Origin: Mycobacteriales bacterium
GTDB lineage: Bacteria > Actinomycetota > Actinomycetes > JAFAQI01
Direction: 5' to 3'
DNA: 52,323 nt
Assembly (NCBI GenBank): GCA_035550055.1
Contig: DASZRO010000062.1
Location: 1 to 52,323, forward strand
Under the pieces are notes generated by a model that was not told the DNA's origin, ran no database searches, and worked only from the letters and a program-made list of their open reading frames with translations. Shown piece after piece: positions 27,262-35,654 of this stretch (the stretch's first letter is position 1; each line of letters begins with the position of its first letter). Position numbers and translations under genes: made by a program.

Positions 27262-28413
27262 TCAGCCGAAGGCGGAAACGCCCGTGACGGCGCGCCCGAT
27301 CAGCAGCTTCTGGATCTGCGACGTGCCTTCGTACAGCGTCGTGACGCGCGAGTCACGCAGCAGTTTGCCGACCACGAACTCGTCGACGTAGCCGTAACCG
27401 CCGTGCACCTGGACGGCGGCGTTCGCGGCGCGCACCGACGCCTCGGACGCGTAGTACTTCGCCATCGACGCCGCCAGCGTGTACTTTTCGCCGCGCATCT
27501 TCAGGTCCGCGACCCGCCAGGTCAGCAGTCGCGCCGCCTCGACCTCGACGGCGGTGTCCGCGATGAGCTCCTGCACGAGCTGGTAGCTCGCGATCGGCTT
27601 GCCGAACTGCTCTCGCTGACCGGCGTAGCCGGCCATCACGTCGAGCGCGTTCTGGGCCAGCCCGGTGCACGATGCGGCCAACGACATCCGGCCGTCGTCG
27701 AGGGCGGACAGTGCGACCTTGATCCCGTCGCCTTCCTGGCCGAGCAGCGCGCCCGCCGGGACGACGACGTCGCCCAGCGCGATCTCCGCGGTGTCGCAGG
27801 ATCGCAGCCCGAGCTTGCCGTGGATCGGCTTCGGGGTGAAGCCGGCGCTGTCACAGGGGACGAGGAACGCCGACACGCCGCGCGCTCCGGGCCCGCCGGT
27901 GCGTGCCATCACCAGCGCGACGCCCGCGATGTCACCGTTGGTGATGAAGATCTTCGAGCCGTTGATCCGGTAGGTGTCCCCTTCGCGGACCGCGGTGGAC
28001 TCCAGCGTTGCCGGGTCGGACCCGTGGTCGGGTTCGGTGAGGCAGAAGCAGCCGAGCGCCTCGCCGCTGGCCATCCGCGGCAGCCACTGCTGCTTCTGCT
28101 CCTCGCTGCCCCAGCGCGCGATCGATCCGGCCACCAGACCGAGGTGCACCGACAGGATCGACCGGACGTTGGCGTCCCCGCGCCCAAGCTCTTCGATGAC
28201 CAGGCAGTAGGTCAGCGGGTCAGCGCCGCCGCCGCCGTACTCCTCGGGGATCGTCAGCCCGATCCAGCCGTCACGCTTGAGCCCCTCCAGCGCCTCGGCG
28301 GGGAAGCGCTCCTCGCGGTCGTTGCGGATGGCTTGGGGCGCGACGACGGCGTCCACCCACTCGCGGACCGTACGACGGGCCGCCTCCTGCTCAGGGCTGA
28401 GGGCTAGATCCAT
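27262..28413 (-). CDS. Acyl-CoA dehydrogenase
   Basis: 383 residues from ATG 28413, the usual length. The family motifs are present: LGCFCLTEPDHGSDP (FAD and substrate binding), the C-terminal signature GKLLRDSRVTTLYEGTSQIQ with the catalytic glutamate in YEGT, and QVHGGYGYVDEF. It introduces the trans-2 double bond in an acyl-CoA and passes electrons to ETF. The YEGTSQIQ form fits short- or branched-chain types. It lies 20 bp downstream of an enoyl-CoA hydratase-like gene, a natural beta-oxidation or amino-acid catabolism pair. Confidence 0.93.
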   Translation of the reverse strand: MDLALSPEQEAARRTVREWVDAVVAPQAIRNDREERFPAEALEGLKRDGWIGLTIPEEYGGGGADPLTYCLVIEELGRGDANVRSILSVHLGLVAGSIARWGSEEQKQQWLPRMASGEALGCFCLTEPDHGSDPATLESTAVREGDTYRINGSKIFITNGDIAGVALVMARTGGPGARGVSAFLVPCDSAGFTPKPIHGKLGLRSCDTAEIALGDVVVPAGALLGQEGDGIKVALSALDDGRMSLAASCTGLAQNALDVMAGYAGQREQFGKPIASYQLVQELIADTAVEVEAARLLTWRVADLKMRGEKYTLAASMAKYYASEASVRAANAAVQVHGGYGYVDEFVVGKLLRDSRVTTLYEGTSQIQKLLIGRAVTGVSAFG

Positions 28414-28433
28414 GCCCTCATTCTGTCTGACCG

Positions 28434-29219
28434 CTAGTTCGATGCGAGCGAGAGCAGGGCGCGCAACCGCTGGACCTGCGCCTCACGCTCGGCGCGCCGT
28501 TGCTCGTCGTAGGAGCGGTCACGGGCACCGAGCAGCAGGCGCTTGGTCTCCCGTGTGGCGTCGACGTTCGTGCTGAGCAGCGCCGCCACCAGGTCGTCCA
28601 CGGCGGCGGGCAGCTGATCGCCCGGGACCACCAGGTTGGCCAGGCCGATGCGTTCGGCCTCCGCCGCCCCGACCCGGCGTGCCGTCGCGCAGATCTCGAC
28701 CGCCTTCGCGTAACCGATCGCGTCCACGAGCAGCTGCGTCCCGCCGAGGTCGGGCACCAGGCCGAGCGCCGGCTCGAACATGCAGAACTGCACGTCCTCC
28801 GCGGCGATCCGGATGTCGCAGTGCAGGGCGAGCTGGAAGCCGGCGCCGATCGCGTGACCCTGCACTGCCGCCACCGACACGAAGGCCGGGTCGCGCAGCC
28901 AGGTGAAACCCTGCTGATAGGTGTCGATCCGGTCAGCCGCTTCGGCGTCGCTGGCGCTGCCCAGGTCCAGCGACGGCTCGCCCGGGACTCCTTCCGGACT
29001 GAGCATCCGGCGGTCGAGACCGGCACTGAACGACGACCCGTCCCCGCTGAGCACGACGATCCGCACGTCGGACGGCAGCGCCGCGCCGATCTCGGCCAGC
29101 GCGAACCACATCGACGGCGTCTGCGCGTTGCGGCGCTCCGGCCGGCACAACGTGACGCGCGCGACGCCGCCTTCGATGTCGAGGCGTACGCCGCGCGCTT
29201 GGTAGTCGCTGGATGTCAG
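28434..29219 (-). CDS. Enoyl-CoA hydratase/isomerase family protein, probable CTG start
   Basis: A crotonase-fold protein. A TTG at 29150 would give 238 residues and remove the first family strand; the upstream reading TSSDYQARGVRLDIEGGVAR is clearly homologous, yet contains no ATG, GTG or TTG. The CTG at 29219 gives 261 residues, the normal length, and overlaps the previous stop as CTGA, just like the many ATGA and GTGA junctions here. The oxyanion region SSFSAGLD is kept. One catalytic glutamate remains (FEPALGLVPDLGG), while the other position reads Gln (GAGFQLALHCD), so simple hydratase activity is doubtful. Confidence 0.85.
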   Translation of the reverse strand: MTSSDYQARGVRLDIEGGVARVTLCRPERRNAQTPSMWFALAEIGAALPSDVRIVVLSGDGSSFSAGLDRRMLSPEGVPGEPSLDLGSASDAEAADRIDTYQQGFTWLRDPAFVSVAAVQGHAIGAGFQLALHCDIRIAAEDVQFCMFEPALGLVPDLGGTQLLVDAIGYAKAVEICATARRVGAAEAERIGLANLVVPGDQLPAAVDDLVAALLSTNVDATRETKRLLLGARDRSYDEQRRAEREAQVQRLRALLSLASN

Positions 29220-29428
29220 GGTGATCTCTTCTTTCGGGTCGCACCGCCTCGTCCGCGAAGGCTAGCGCCCGACTCGACCAACATGCGATGGATGAAGCCG
29301 TAGGAGCGTCCCGTGGACGCAGCGAGCTCGCGGATGCTGGAGCCGCCGTCGTACCGCTTCCGCAGCGTCGTCGACAGCTTGTCCCGATCGCCGCCGGTCA
29401 CCCGGACGCCCTTTTTCAGCTCGGCCAC
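29216..29428 (-). CDS. Small helix-turn-helix protein
   Basis: 70 residues from GTG 29428, preceded by GGAGG at six bases. Most of the protein is one basic DNA-binding domain: KLSTTLRKRYDGGSSIRELA, then STGRSYGFIHRMLVESG as the turn and recognition helix, and a glycine/arginine-rich tail RGRGGATRKKRSP. Short proteins like this are frequent in actinomycetes, with no established role. It overlaps the enoyl-CoA hydratase start and lies 100 bp after the ABC-F gene on the same strand; the gap 29429-29528 has no ORF and no convincing promoter. Confidence 0.88.
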   Translation of the reverse strand: MAELKKGVRVTGGDRDKLSTTLRKRYDGGSSIRELAASTGRSYGFIHRMLVESGASLRGRGGATRKKRSP

Positions 29429-29528
29429 GACGTACCTCCGTCTCACCCCGCTGAGTTCCCCTGAACCTGGTCCCTCTTGGAGATATCCCCGGGCCCTCGT
29501 GTCTAATCCCTGACGAGAAGACAATCGA

Positions 29529-31115
29529 TCATGCAAGCGCGATCAGATCGACGAGATCGGCGCTCCAGTGGTCCTCGACGCCGTCGGGCAGCAACAACAC
29601 GCGTTGCGGGTCGAGAGCGTGTACCGCACCTTCGTCGTGGGTAACGAGCACGATCGCGCCGCGGTAGGAGCGAAGCGCGTCGAGCACCTGGTCACGACTG
29701 GCCGGATCCAGGTTGTTCGTCGGCTCGTCGAGCAGCAGCACGTTGGCGCTCGACACCACGAGCCGGGCGAGGGCGAGCCGGGTCTTCTCACCGCCGGACA
29801 GGGTCCCGGCCGGCTGGTAGACCGCCTCGCCGGTGAACAGGAACGAGCCGAGCACGCGGCGCTGCTCCACCTCCGGGAGGTCCGGCGCCGCCGAAGCGAG
29901 GTTCGCCAGCAGGGTCGCCTCCGGATCGAGCGTCTCGTGCTCCTGCGCGTAGTAGCCCAGCCGCAGACCGTGTCCAGCCTCGACCACTCCGGTGTCCGGC
30001 TTCTCCACCCCCGCGAGGACGCGCAGCAAGGTGGTCTTGCCCGCGCCGTTGAGACCGAGTACGACGACCCGGCTCCCCCGGTCGATCGCCAGGTCGACGT
30101 CGGTGAACACCTCGAGCGAGCCGTAGGACTTCGACAGCTCCTTGGCGGTGAGTGGCACCTTGCCGCAGGACGCCGGTTCCGGGAAGCGCAGCCGCGCGAC
30201 GCGGTCGGCCTGACGTTCCGGCTCCAGACCCGCCAGCAGCTGTTCGGCGCGCCGCGCCATCTGCTGCGCGGCAACCGCCTTCGTGGCTTTGGCGCGCATC
30301 CGGTCGGCCTGCGCCGACAGCACCGCAGCCTTCTTCTCGGCGTTGGCCCGTTCGCGCTTGCGCCGACGCTCGTCGGTCTCGCGCTGGGTCAGGTACGCCC
30401 GCCACCCGACGTTGTAGACGTCGAGCGCGCCGCGCGTGGCATCGAGGTGGAAGACCTTGTTGACCGTCACCTCGAGGAGCTCGACGTCGTGGCTGATGAC
30501 CACGAGGCCGCCCTTGTGGCCCTTCAGGAAGTCGCGCAGCCAGGCGATCGAGTCGGCGTCGAGGTGGTTGGTCGGCTCGTCGAGCAGGAGCGTGTCGGCT
30601 CCGCTGAACAGGATCCGGGCGAGCTCGACCCGACGGCGCTGCCCGCCCGAGAGGGTCTGCAACGGCTGGCCGAGCACCCGGTCGGGCAGCCCCAGGCTGG
30701 CCGCGACCGTGGCCGCCTCGGACTCCGCGGCGTAGCCACCGAGGACGTGGTGGCGCTCCTGCGCCGCGCCGTACCTCGAGATCGCCCGCTCGTCGCCGTT
30801 GGCCATGGCCTCCTCGGCGCTGCGGAGCTCGGCGGTCACGACATCCATCCCGCGGCCGGACAGCACCCGGTCGCGGGCGAGGACGGTGAGGTCGCCGGTC
30901 CGCGGGTCCTGCGGCAGGTAGCCGACGCTGCCGGTGCGCTCGACGGTGCCGGCGGCCGGCTGGCCCTCCCCGGCGAGGACGCGCGCAAGCGTGGTCTTGC
31001 CGGCGCCGTTGCGCCCGACGAGGCCGACCCGATCGCCGGCCGCAACTCGGAAGGTGGCGCCGTGCAGCAGGAGGCGGGCGCCGGCGCGGAGCTCGACACC
31101 GGAAGCGGTGAGCAC
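29529..31115 (-). CDS. ABC-F family ATPase (ribosome-associated)
   Basis: 528 residues from GTG 31115, where homology begins; the longer frame is a shadow of the MFS gene. There are two ABC domains without membrane segments: Walker [10 protein letters not shown], signature LSGGQRRR and Walker B LLLDEPTNHLD in the first; GLNGAGKTT, LSGGEKTR and LLLDEPTNNLD in the second. Between them lies a charged linker (RETDERRRKRERANAEKKAA) of the type that reaches into the ribosome. ABC-F proteins rescue or regulate stalled ribosomes, and some protect against antibiotics; nothing here marks it as a resistance type. Its start is 28 bp from the divergent MFS start. Confidence 0.94.
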   Translation of the reverse strand: MLTASGVELRAGARLLLHGATFRVAAGDRVGLVGRNGAGKTTLARVLAGEGQPAAGTVERTGSVGYLPQDPRTGDLTVLARDRVLSGRGMDVVTAELRSAEEAMANGDERAISRYGAAQERHHVLGGYAAESEAATVAASLGLPDRVLGQPLQTLSGGQRRRVELARILFSGADTLLLDEPTNHLDADSIAWLRDFLKGHKGGLVVISHDVELLEVTVNKVFHLDATRGALDVYNVGWRAYLTQRETDERRRKRERANAEKKAAVLSAQADRMRAKATKAVAAQQMARRAEQLLAGLEPERQADRVARLRFPEPASCGKVPLTAKELSKSYGSLEVFTDVDLAIDRGSRVVVLGLNGAGKTTLLRVLAGVEKPDTGVVEAGHGLRLGYYAQEHETLDPEATLLANLASAAPDLPEVEQRRVLGSFLFTGEAVYQPAGTLSGGEKTRLALARLVVSSANVLLLDEPTNNLDPASRDQVLDALRSYRGAIVLVTHDEGAVHALDPQRVLLLPDGVEDHWSADLVDLIALA

Positions 31116-31143
31116 GGTGGCGTCTAGTTTACGAGGGGTGGTC

Positions 31144-32517
31144 GTGACCGGGGAGATCGCGGAAGGGGCGGCGCCCCGCATCCTCGATCCGCGATACCGG
31201 CTGCCGGTCATCGGCATCGTCGCGGTGATGACCGTGGTGGCGACCGAGGCGATGGCGGTCACCACGGTCATGCCGACGGTGGTCCGGGCCCTGCACGGCC
31301 TGCGTTACTACAGCTGGGGGTTCACGGCGTACCTGCTCGCCGACGTCGTCGGCATGGTCGATGCCGGCCCGCGCACCGATCGGGAGGGCGCCACCCCCTC
31401 GCTGGTCGGCGGCATGGTGGCGTTCACGGCCGGTCTCGTCGTCGCGGCGACGGCCACCGACATCTGGATGTTCCTCGTCGGTCGGGTGTTGCAGGGCCTC
31501 GGCGGCGGTTCGCTGATCGTCGCGTTGTACGTCGTCATCGCGCGCGCCCTGCCGGCGAGCCTGCACCCGAAGGCTTTCGCGCTGACGTCGGCGGCCTGGG
31601 TGGTGCCCTCGCTGGTCGGGCCGAGCCTGGCGGGTCTGGTCGCGTCGACCCTCGGCTGGCGCTGGGTGTTCGGCGGGATGGCGCCACTCGCGCTCGCCGG
31701 CGCGCTGGTCCTCATCCCCTGCCTGCGGGCACTGCGGCCCGACGCCGGCCCACCGGCCGCCGGCCAGCCCGTTGCCCGCCGTACCGATGCCGGTTGGATC
31801 ACCGGAGTCCGGCTCGCGGTCGGGCTCGGAATGGTGCAGGAGGCCGCGCAGCTCGCCGACGGGTGGAGCGTCCTGCTCGTCCTCGCCGGAGCGGGGCTGT
31901 GCCGCCGACCGTTGCTCGCGCTGCTTCCCGCCGGCACGTTCCGGATGACCCGAGGCCTGCCGAGCGTCATCGCCCTTCGCGGCATCCTCACCTGCGCGTT
32001 CTTCGGCGCCGAGGCCTACCTGCCGCTGACGCTGACCCGGCTGCACGGCGGCACGCCGCGCACCGTGGGCATCCCGCTCACGATCGCCTCGCTCGGCTGG
32101 TCGGCCGGGTCGTGGTGGCGCGGCCGGCACAGCGGCGGGCGGGTGGGCTCGATGCAGGCAGGCTTCGCCCTGCTCGCCACCGGGGTAGCGCTGCTGATCG
32201 TAATCGCCAGACCGTGGGCGTCGCTGTGGCTGGCGACCCCGGCGTGGTCGGTGGCGGGCACCGGGATCGGGCTGGTCATGCCGGTGCTGTCGGTGCTGCT
32301 TCTCGAGCAGTCCCCCGAAGCGGATCAGGGCTCGAACTCGGCAGCCCTTCTGCTCTCGGACATGACCGGCACCGTCGTCGGCATCGCCGTCATCGCGGCG
32401 ATGGTGAACGGCCTCGGGCTGGCCCACCTGTCGACGGCGGTGTCCATCGGCGACGTGATCCTCGCCGCGGTCGCCGTTGTCGGGATCTGGGCCGGCACCC
32501 GCGCGGTCAGACGTTGA
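31144..32517 (+). CDS. MFS transporter
   Basis: 457 residues from GTG 31144, with GAGGGG about six bases upstream; GTG 31138 is a possible alternative. Around 12 to 14 membrane segments are visible, starting LPVIGIVAVMTVVATEAMAV, with the family loop TDREG and RVLQGLGGGSLIVALYVVI. The DHA2/EmrB-like sequence suggests efflux of small molecules, but the substrate is unknown. It shares a very short region with the divergent ABC-F gene. The last 11 bases overlap the convergent sufT end. Confidence 0.88.
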   Translation: MTGEIAEGAAPRILDPRYRLPVIGIVAVMTVVATEAMAVTTVMPTVVRALHGLRYYSWGFTAYLLADVVGMVDAGPRTDREGATPSLVGGMVAFTAGLVVAATATDIWMFLVGRVLQGLGGGSLIVALYVVIARALPASLHPKAFALTSAAWVVPSLVGPSLAGLVASTLGWRWVFGGMAPLALAGALVLIPCLRALRPDAGPPAAGQPVARRTDAGWITGVRLAVGLGMVQEAAQLADGWSVLLVLAGAGLCRRPLLALLPAGTFRMTRGLPSVIALRGILTCAFFGAEAYLPLTLTRLHGGTPRTVGIPLTIASLGWSAGSWWRGRHSGGRVGSMQAGFALLATGVALLIVIARPWASLWLATPAWSVAGTGIGLVMPVLSVLLLEQSPEADQGSNSAALLLSDMTGTVVGIAVIAAMVNGLGLAHLSTAVSIGDVILAAVAVVGIWAGTRAVRR

Positions 32518-32830
32518 AGCCGAGCGCGCTGAGCTGCTCGCGACCTTCCGGGGTGATCTTGTCCGGGCCCCACGGCGGCATCCAGACCCAGTTGATCGTC
32601 ACGCCGTTCGTGACGCCGTCGAGCGCCGCCGCAGCCTGGTCCTCGATGACGTCGGTGAGCGGGCAGGCCGCCGAGGTGAGCGTCATGTCGAGTACGGCGT
32701 TGTGGTTCTCGTCGATGGTGACGCCGTAGAGCAGGCCGAGGTCGACCACGTTGATCCCGAGCTCGGGGTCGAGCACGTCGTGCATCGCCTCGGTCACGTC
32801 CTCGACGGTGGGAGCAGTCTCGGTCGTCAT
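32507..32830 (-). CDS. sufT: SufT/MIP18 family iron-sulfur maturation factor
   Basis: 107 residues from ATG 32830. The domain formerly called DUF59 is complete: DPELGINVVDLGLLYGV at about 21-37, and the conserved cysteine in LTSAACPLTDVI. The family helps deliver or maintain iron-sulfur clusters. It is the last gene of the SUF operon and begins one base after sufU. Its 3' end overlaps the convergent MFS gene by 11 bases. Confidence 0.93.
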   Translation of the reverse strand: MTTETAPTVEDVTEAMHDVLDPELGINVVDLGLLYGVTIDENHNAVLDMTLTSAACPLTDVIEDQAAAALDGVTNGVTINWVWMPPWGPDKITPEGREQLSALGFNV

Positions 32831-32831
32831 G

Positions 32832-33305
32832 TCATGAACCTTCCGACTCGGCGACCGCCTGTGCGGTCGCGTCCTTCCACGCCATCCAGGAAAGCAAGGC
32901 GCACTTGATCCGGGCCGGGTACCGCGAGACGCCGGCGAACGCCACGGCGTCCTCGAGCACGTCCTCGTCCGGGACGAGCTCGCCCTTGGACTGCATCAGC
33001 CGCAGGAACTCCTCGTGCACCGCGAGCGCGTCGTCGACCGACTTGCCGATCACCAGGTCGCTCATGACGCTCGCCGACGCCTGCGAGATCGAGCAGCCGT
33101 GGCCGTCGTACGACACGTCGCCGACCACGCCGTCGGCGAGGTGGACGCGCAACGTGATCTCGTCGCCGCACGTCGGGTTGAGGTGGTGCACCTCGGCCTC
33201 GAACGGCTCGCGCAGACCCTTGTGGTGCGGCGTGCGGTAGTGCTCGAGAATGATCTCCTGGTAGAGCGAGTCCAGCTGCGGGCTGGGTACGGCGGCGCCG
33301 CTCAT
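32832..33305 (-). CDS. sufU: SufU, zinc-dependent sulfurtransferase
   Basis: 157 residues from ATG 33305, overlapping the sufS stop (ATGA). It has an IscU-like fold with the three conserved cysteines in NPTCGDEITL, GHGCSISQASASVMSD and RIKCALLSWMAW, plus the zinc-binding Asp in the first. In Gram-positive bacteria SufU accepts sulfur from SufS by zinc-ligand swapping rather than acting as a scaffold. A longer open frame upstream is a shadow of sufS. Confidence 0.95.
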   Translation of the reverse strand: MSGAAVPSPQLDSLYQEIILEHYRTPHHKGLREPFEAEVHHLNPTCGDEITLRVHLADGVVGDVSYDGHGCSISQASASVMSDLVIGKSVDDALAVHEEFLRLMQSKGELVPDEDVLEDAVAFAGVSRYPARIKCALLSWMAWKDATAQAVAESEGS

Positions 33306-34522
33306 CCGAAGAAGCTCCTCACCCGATCGAGCCCCGCGACCAGCGCGTCGACGTCCGACGTGTCGCTGTAGAGGTGCAACGAGGCGCGGGTGGTCGCCGG
33401 GATGCCGAATCGCAGGCAAGCGGGCCGCGCGCAGTGGTGCCCGACCCGCACCGCGACGCCGCTCTCGTCGAGGAGCTGGCCCACGTCGTGCGGGTGAACG
33501 CCCTCCAGCACGAACGACACTGCGCCACCGCGCGCCTCGGTCGTGGCCGGGCCGATGACCCGCAGTCCGGGGACGGTGGACAGGCCGTCGAGGAGGTAGC
33601 CGGTCAGCGCAACCTCGTGTTCGTGGATCGCGTCCATCCCGAGCCCCGACAGGTAGTCGACCGCCGCGCCGAGCCCGACGGCCTGCGCGATCGGCGGGGT
33701 ACCCGCTTCGAACTTGTGCGGCGGCGGCGCCCACGTCGAGCCGGCCATCGTGACCTCGTCGATCATCTCGCCGCCGCCAAGGAACGGCGGCAGCTGCTCG
33801 AGCAGCTCGAGCCGGGCCCAGAGCACCCCGATGCCGGTCGGGCCGCACATCTTGTGGCCGGTGAACGCCATCGCGTCGACGCCGAGGCTCGCGACGTCGA
33901 CCGGCAGGTGCGGGACCGACTGCGAGCCGTCGAGCACGGTGTAGGCGCCGACCTGCTTGGCCCGCGCCGCTACCGCGGCGACGTCGTTGACGGTGCCCAG
34001 CAGGTTCGACTGGTGAACGAACGCGACGACCTTGGCGCGGTCGGTGATGACCTCGTCGAGGTTGCTCAGGTCCAGCCGGCCGTCATCGGTCAGGCCGATC
34101 CACTTCAAGGTCGCGCCCGTCCGGGCGCAGGCCAGCTGCCACGGCACGAGGTTGGAGTGGTGCTCCATCTCGGTGACCACTACTTCGTCACCAGGTCCGA
34201 ACGGCAGCGTCTGCGCCATCAGGTTCAGCGCTTCGCTGGAGTTCTTGGTGAACACGACCTCGCGCCGGTCGGGCGCGCCGATGAACTCGGCCACCTTGGT
34301 ACGCGCGCCTTCGTACGCCGCAGTCGCTTCCTCGGCGAGCGTGTGGATGCCGCGATGCACATTGGCGTTGTGACGCTCGTCGTGATCCCGGATCGCATCG
34401 AGCACGTGGATCGGCTTCTGTGACGTCGCGGCGCTGTCGAGGTAAACCAAGGGCACGCCGGGGCGGACCTCGCGATCGAGGATCGGGAAGTCCTTGCGCA
34501 CCACGTCGACGTCGTAGGTCAT
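33302..34522 (-). CDS. sufS: Cysteine desulfurase SufS
   Basis: 406 residues from ATG 34522. PLP-dependent group II desulfurase: the Schiff-base lysine is in AFTGHKMCGPTG, histidine and aspartate that position PLP are in VTEMEHHSNLVPW and VLDGSQSVPHL, and the active-site cysteine is in GHHCARPACLRFG. It removes sulfur from cysteine and hands it to SufU. Start and stop both overlap neighbouring suf genes by four bases. Confidence 0.97.
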   Translation of the reverse strand: MTYDVDVVRKDFPILDREVRPGVPLVYLDSAATSQKPIHVLDAIRDHDERHNANVHRGIHTLAEEATAAYEGARTKVAEFIGAPDRREVVFTKNSSEALNLMAQTLPFGPGDEVVVTEMEHHSNLVPWQLACARTGATLKWIGLTDDGRLDLSNLDEVITDRAKVVAFVHQSNLLGTVNDVAAVAARAKQVGAYTVLDGSQSVPHLPVDVASLGVDAMAFTGHKMCGPTGIGVLWARLELLEQLPPFLGGGEMIDEVTMAGSTWAPPPHKFEAGTPPIAQAVGLGAAVDYLSGLGMDAIHEHEVALTGYLLDGLSTVPGLRVIGPATTEARGGAVSFVLEGVHPHDVGQLLDESGVAVRVGHHCARPACLRFGIPATTRASLHLYSDTSDVDALVAGLDRVRSFFG

Positions 34523-35334
34523 GTCGAGGTTTCTTCCGGTGCCCCCGCGGACGCGTGAGCGGAGCGAGCGCTGTCGTGGGGCGTGAACTTCTCGTAGCCC
34601 TCCGCTTCGAGGGTGTCGGCGAGCTCCGGGCCACCTTCGGCGACGATCCGGCCGCCGACGAACACGTGGACGTAGTCCGGCTGGATGTAGCGCAGGATCC
34701 GGGTGTAGTGCGTGATCAGCAACGTGCCGGTCGCCCCGGCGTTGCGGACCCGGTTGACGCCCTCGGAGACGATGCGGAGGGCGTCGACGTCCAGGCCCGA
34801 GTCGGTCTCGTCGAGGACGGCCACCTTCGGCTTGAGCATCTCGAGCTGCAGCACCTCGAGCCGCTTCTTCTCACCGCCGGAGAAGCCCTCGTTGAGCGAC
34901 CGCTCCTTGAACGACGCATCGATGGCCAGCCGCTCGAACGCCTCGTTGAGCTCCTTGGCCCAGGTTCGAAGCTTCGGCGCCTCACCGGAGACAGCCGTCA
35001 CCGCCGTACGAAGGAAGTTGGACACGCTGACACCCGGGACCTCGACGGGGTACTGCATCGCGAGGAACAGCCCGGCGCGGGCGCGCTCGTCCACCGTCAT
35101 CGACAGCACGTCGGCGCCGTCGAGCGTCACGCTGCCGCCGGTCACGGTGTAGCGCGGGTGACCTGCGATGGAGTAGGCCAGCGTCGACTTGCCCGACCCG
35201 TTGGGGCCCATGATCGCGTGGGTCTCGCCCTGCTTCACGGTGAGGTCGACACCGCTGAGGATCTCGCGCGGTTCGCCGCCCTCACCGTCGGCGGCGACGG
35301 TCACGTGCAGGTCCTTGATCTCCAACGTTGCCAT
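34519..35334 (-). CDS. sufC: Fe-S assembly ATPase SufC
   Basis: 271 residues from ATG 35334 (MATLEIKDLHVTV); the upstream extension is not part of the family. Walker A GPNGSGKST, signature FSGGEKKRLE, Walker B VAVLDETDSGLD, and the conserved loop THYTRILRYIQPD are all typical of SufC. It powers the SufB-SufC-SufD scaffold. The C-terminal tail (about 15 residues rich in Ala, Ser and Thr) extends past the usual end. The gene starts eight bases after the Rieske gene and overlaps sufS. Confidence 0.97.
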   Translation of the reverse strand: MATLEIKDLHVTVAADGEGGEPREILSGVDLTVKQGETHAIMGPNGSGKSTLAYSIAGHPRYTVTGGSVTLDGADVLSMTVDERARAGLFLAMQYPVEVPGVSVSNFLRTAVTAVSGEAPKLRTWAKELNEAFERLAIDASFKERSLNEGFSGGEKKRLEVLQLEMLKPKVAVLDETDSGLDVDALRIVSEGVNRVRNAGATGTLLITHYTRILRYIQPDYVHVFVGGRIVAEGGPELADTLEAEGYEKFTPHDSARSAHASAGAPEETST

Positions 35335-35342
35335 GACGGCGA

Positions 35343-35654
35343 CTACTCCTTCACGGCGACGAAGACGTCGTCGCCGTCGATGCGTACCGGATAGGTGGTC
35401 ACTGCTTCTGTGGCGGGCGGACCGATCGGCTTGCCGGTGCGCAGGTCGAAGCGCGACCCGTGCAGCCAGCACTCGACCGTGCCGTCGGCAACCTCACCGT
35501 CGGACAGCGCCACTTCGGCGTGGGAACACTCGTCGAGCAACGCCGTCACCTCGCCCTGCGAACGGGCCAGGCACACGGCGACGCCGTCGATCTCGACCGC
35601 CTTCGCGCTGTCCTCGGCCAGCTCCGACAGCGAGCACGCCCTCACGTAGCTCAT
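35343..35654 (-). CDS. Rieske [2Fe-2S] ferredoxin-like protein
   Basis: 103 residues from ATG 35654, overlapping the sufD stop (ATGA). The Rieske cluster motif is complete: CSHAEVALSDG and CWLHGSRFD provide two cysteines and two histidines. It resembles small NirD- or biphenyl-dioxygenase-type ferredoxins. This gene sits between sufD and sufC in many actinomycete SUF operons; a role as electron donor for cluster assembly is inferred from position. Confidence 0.95.
   Translation of the reverse strand: MSYVRACSLSELAEDSAKAVEIDGVAVCLARSQGEVTALLDECSHAEVALSDGEVADGTVECWLHGSRFDLRTGKPIGPPATEAVTTYPVRIDGDDVFVAVKE

Noticed and set aside
29529-31115. ABC-F protein as an antibiotic resistance determinant
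   Set aside because: Linker and motifs are those of general ABC-F proteins; nothing in the context supports resistance.
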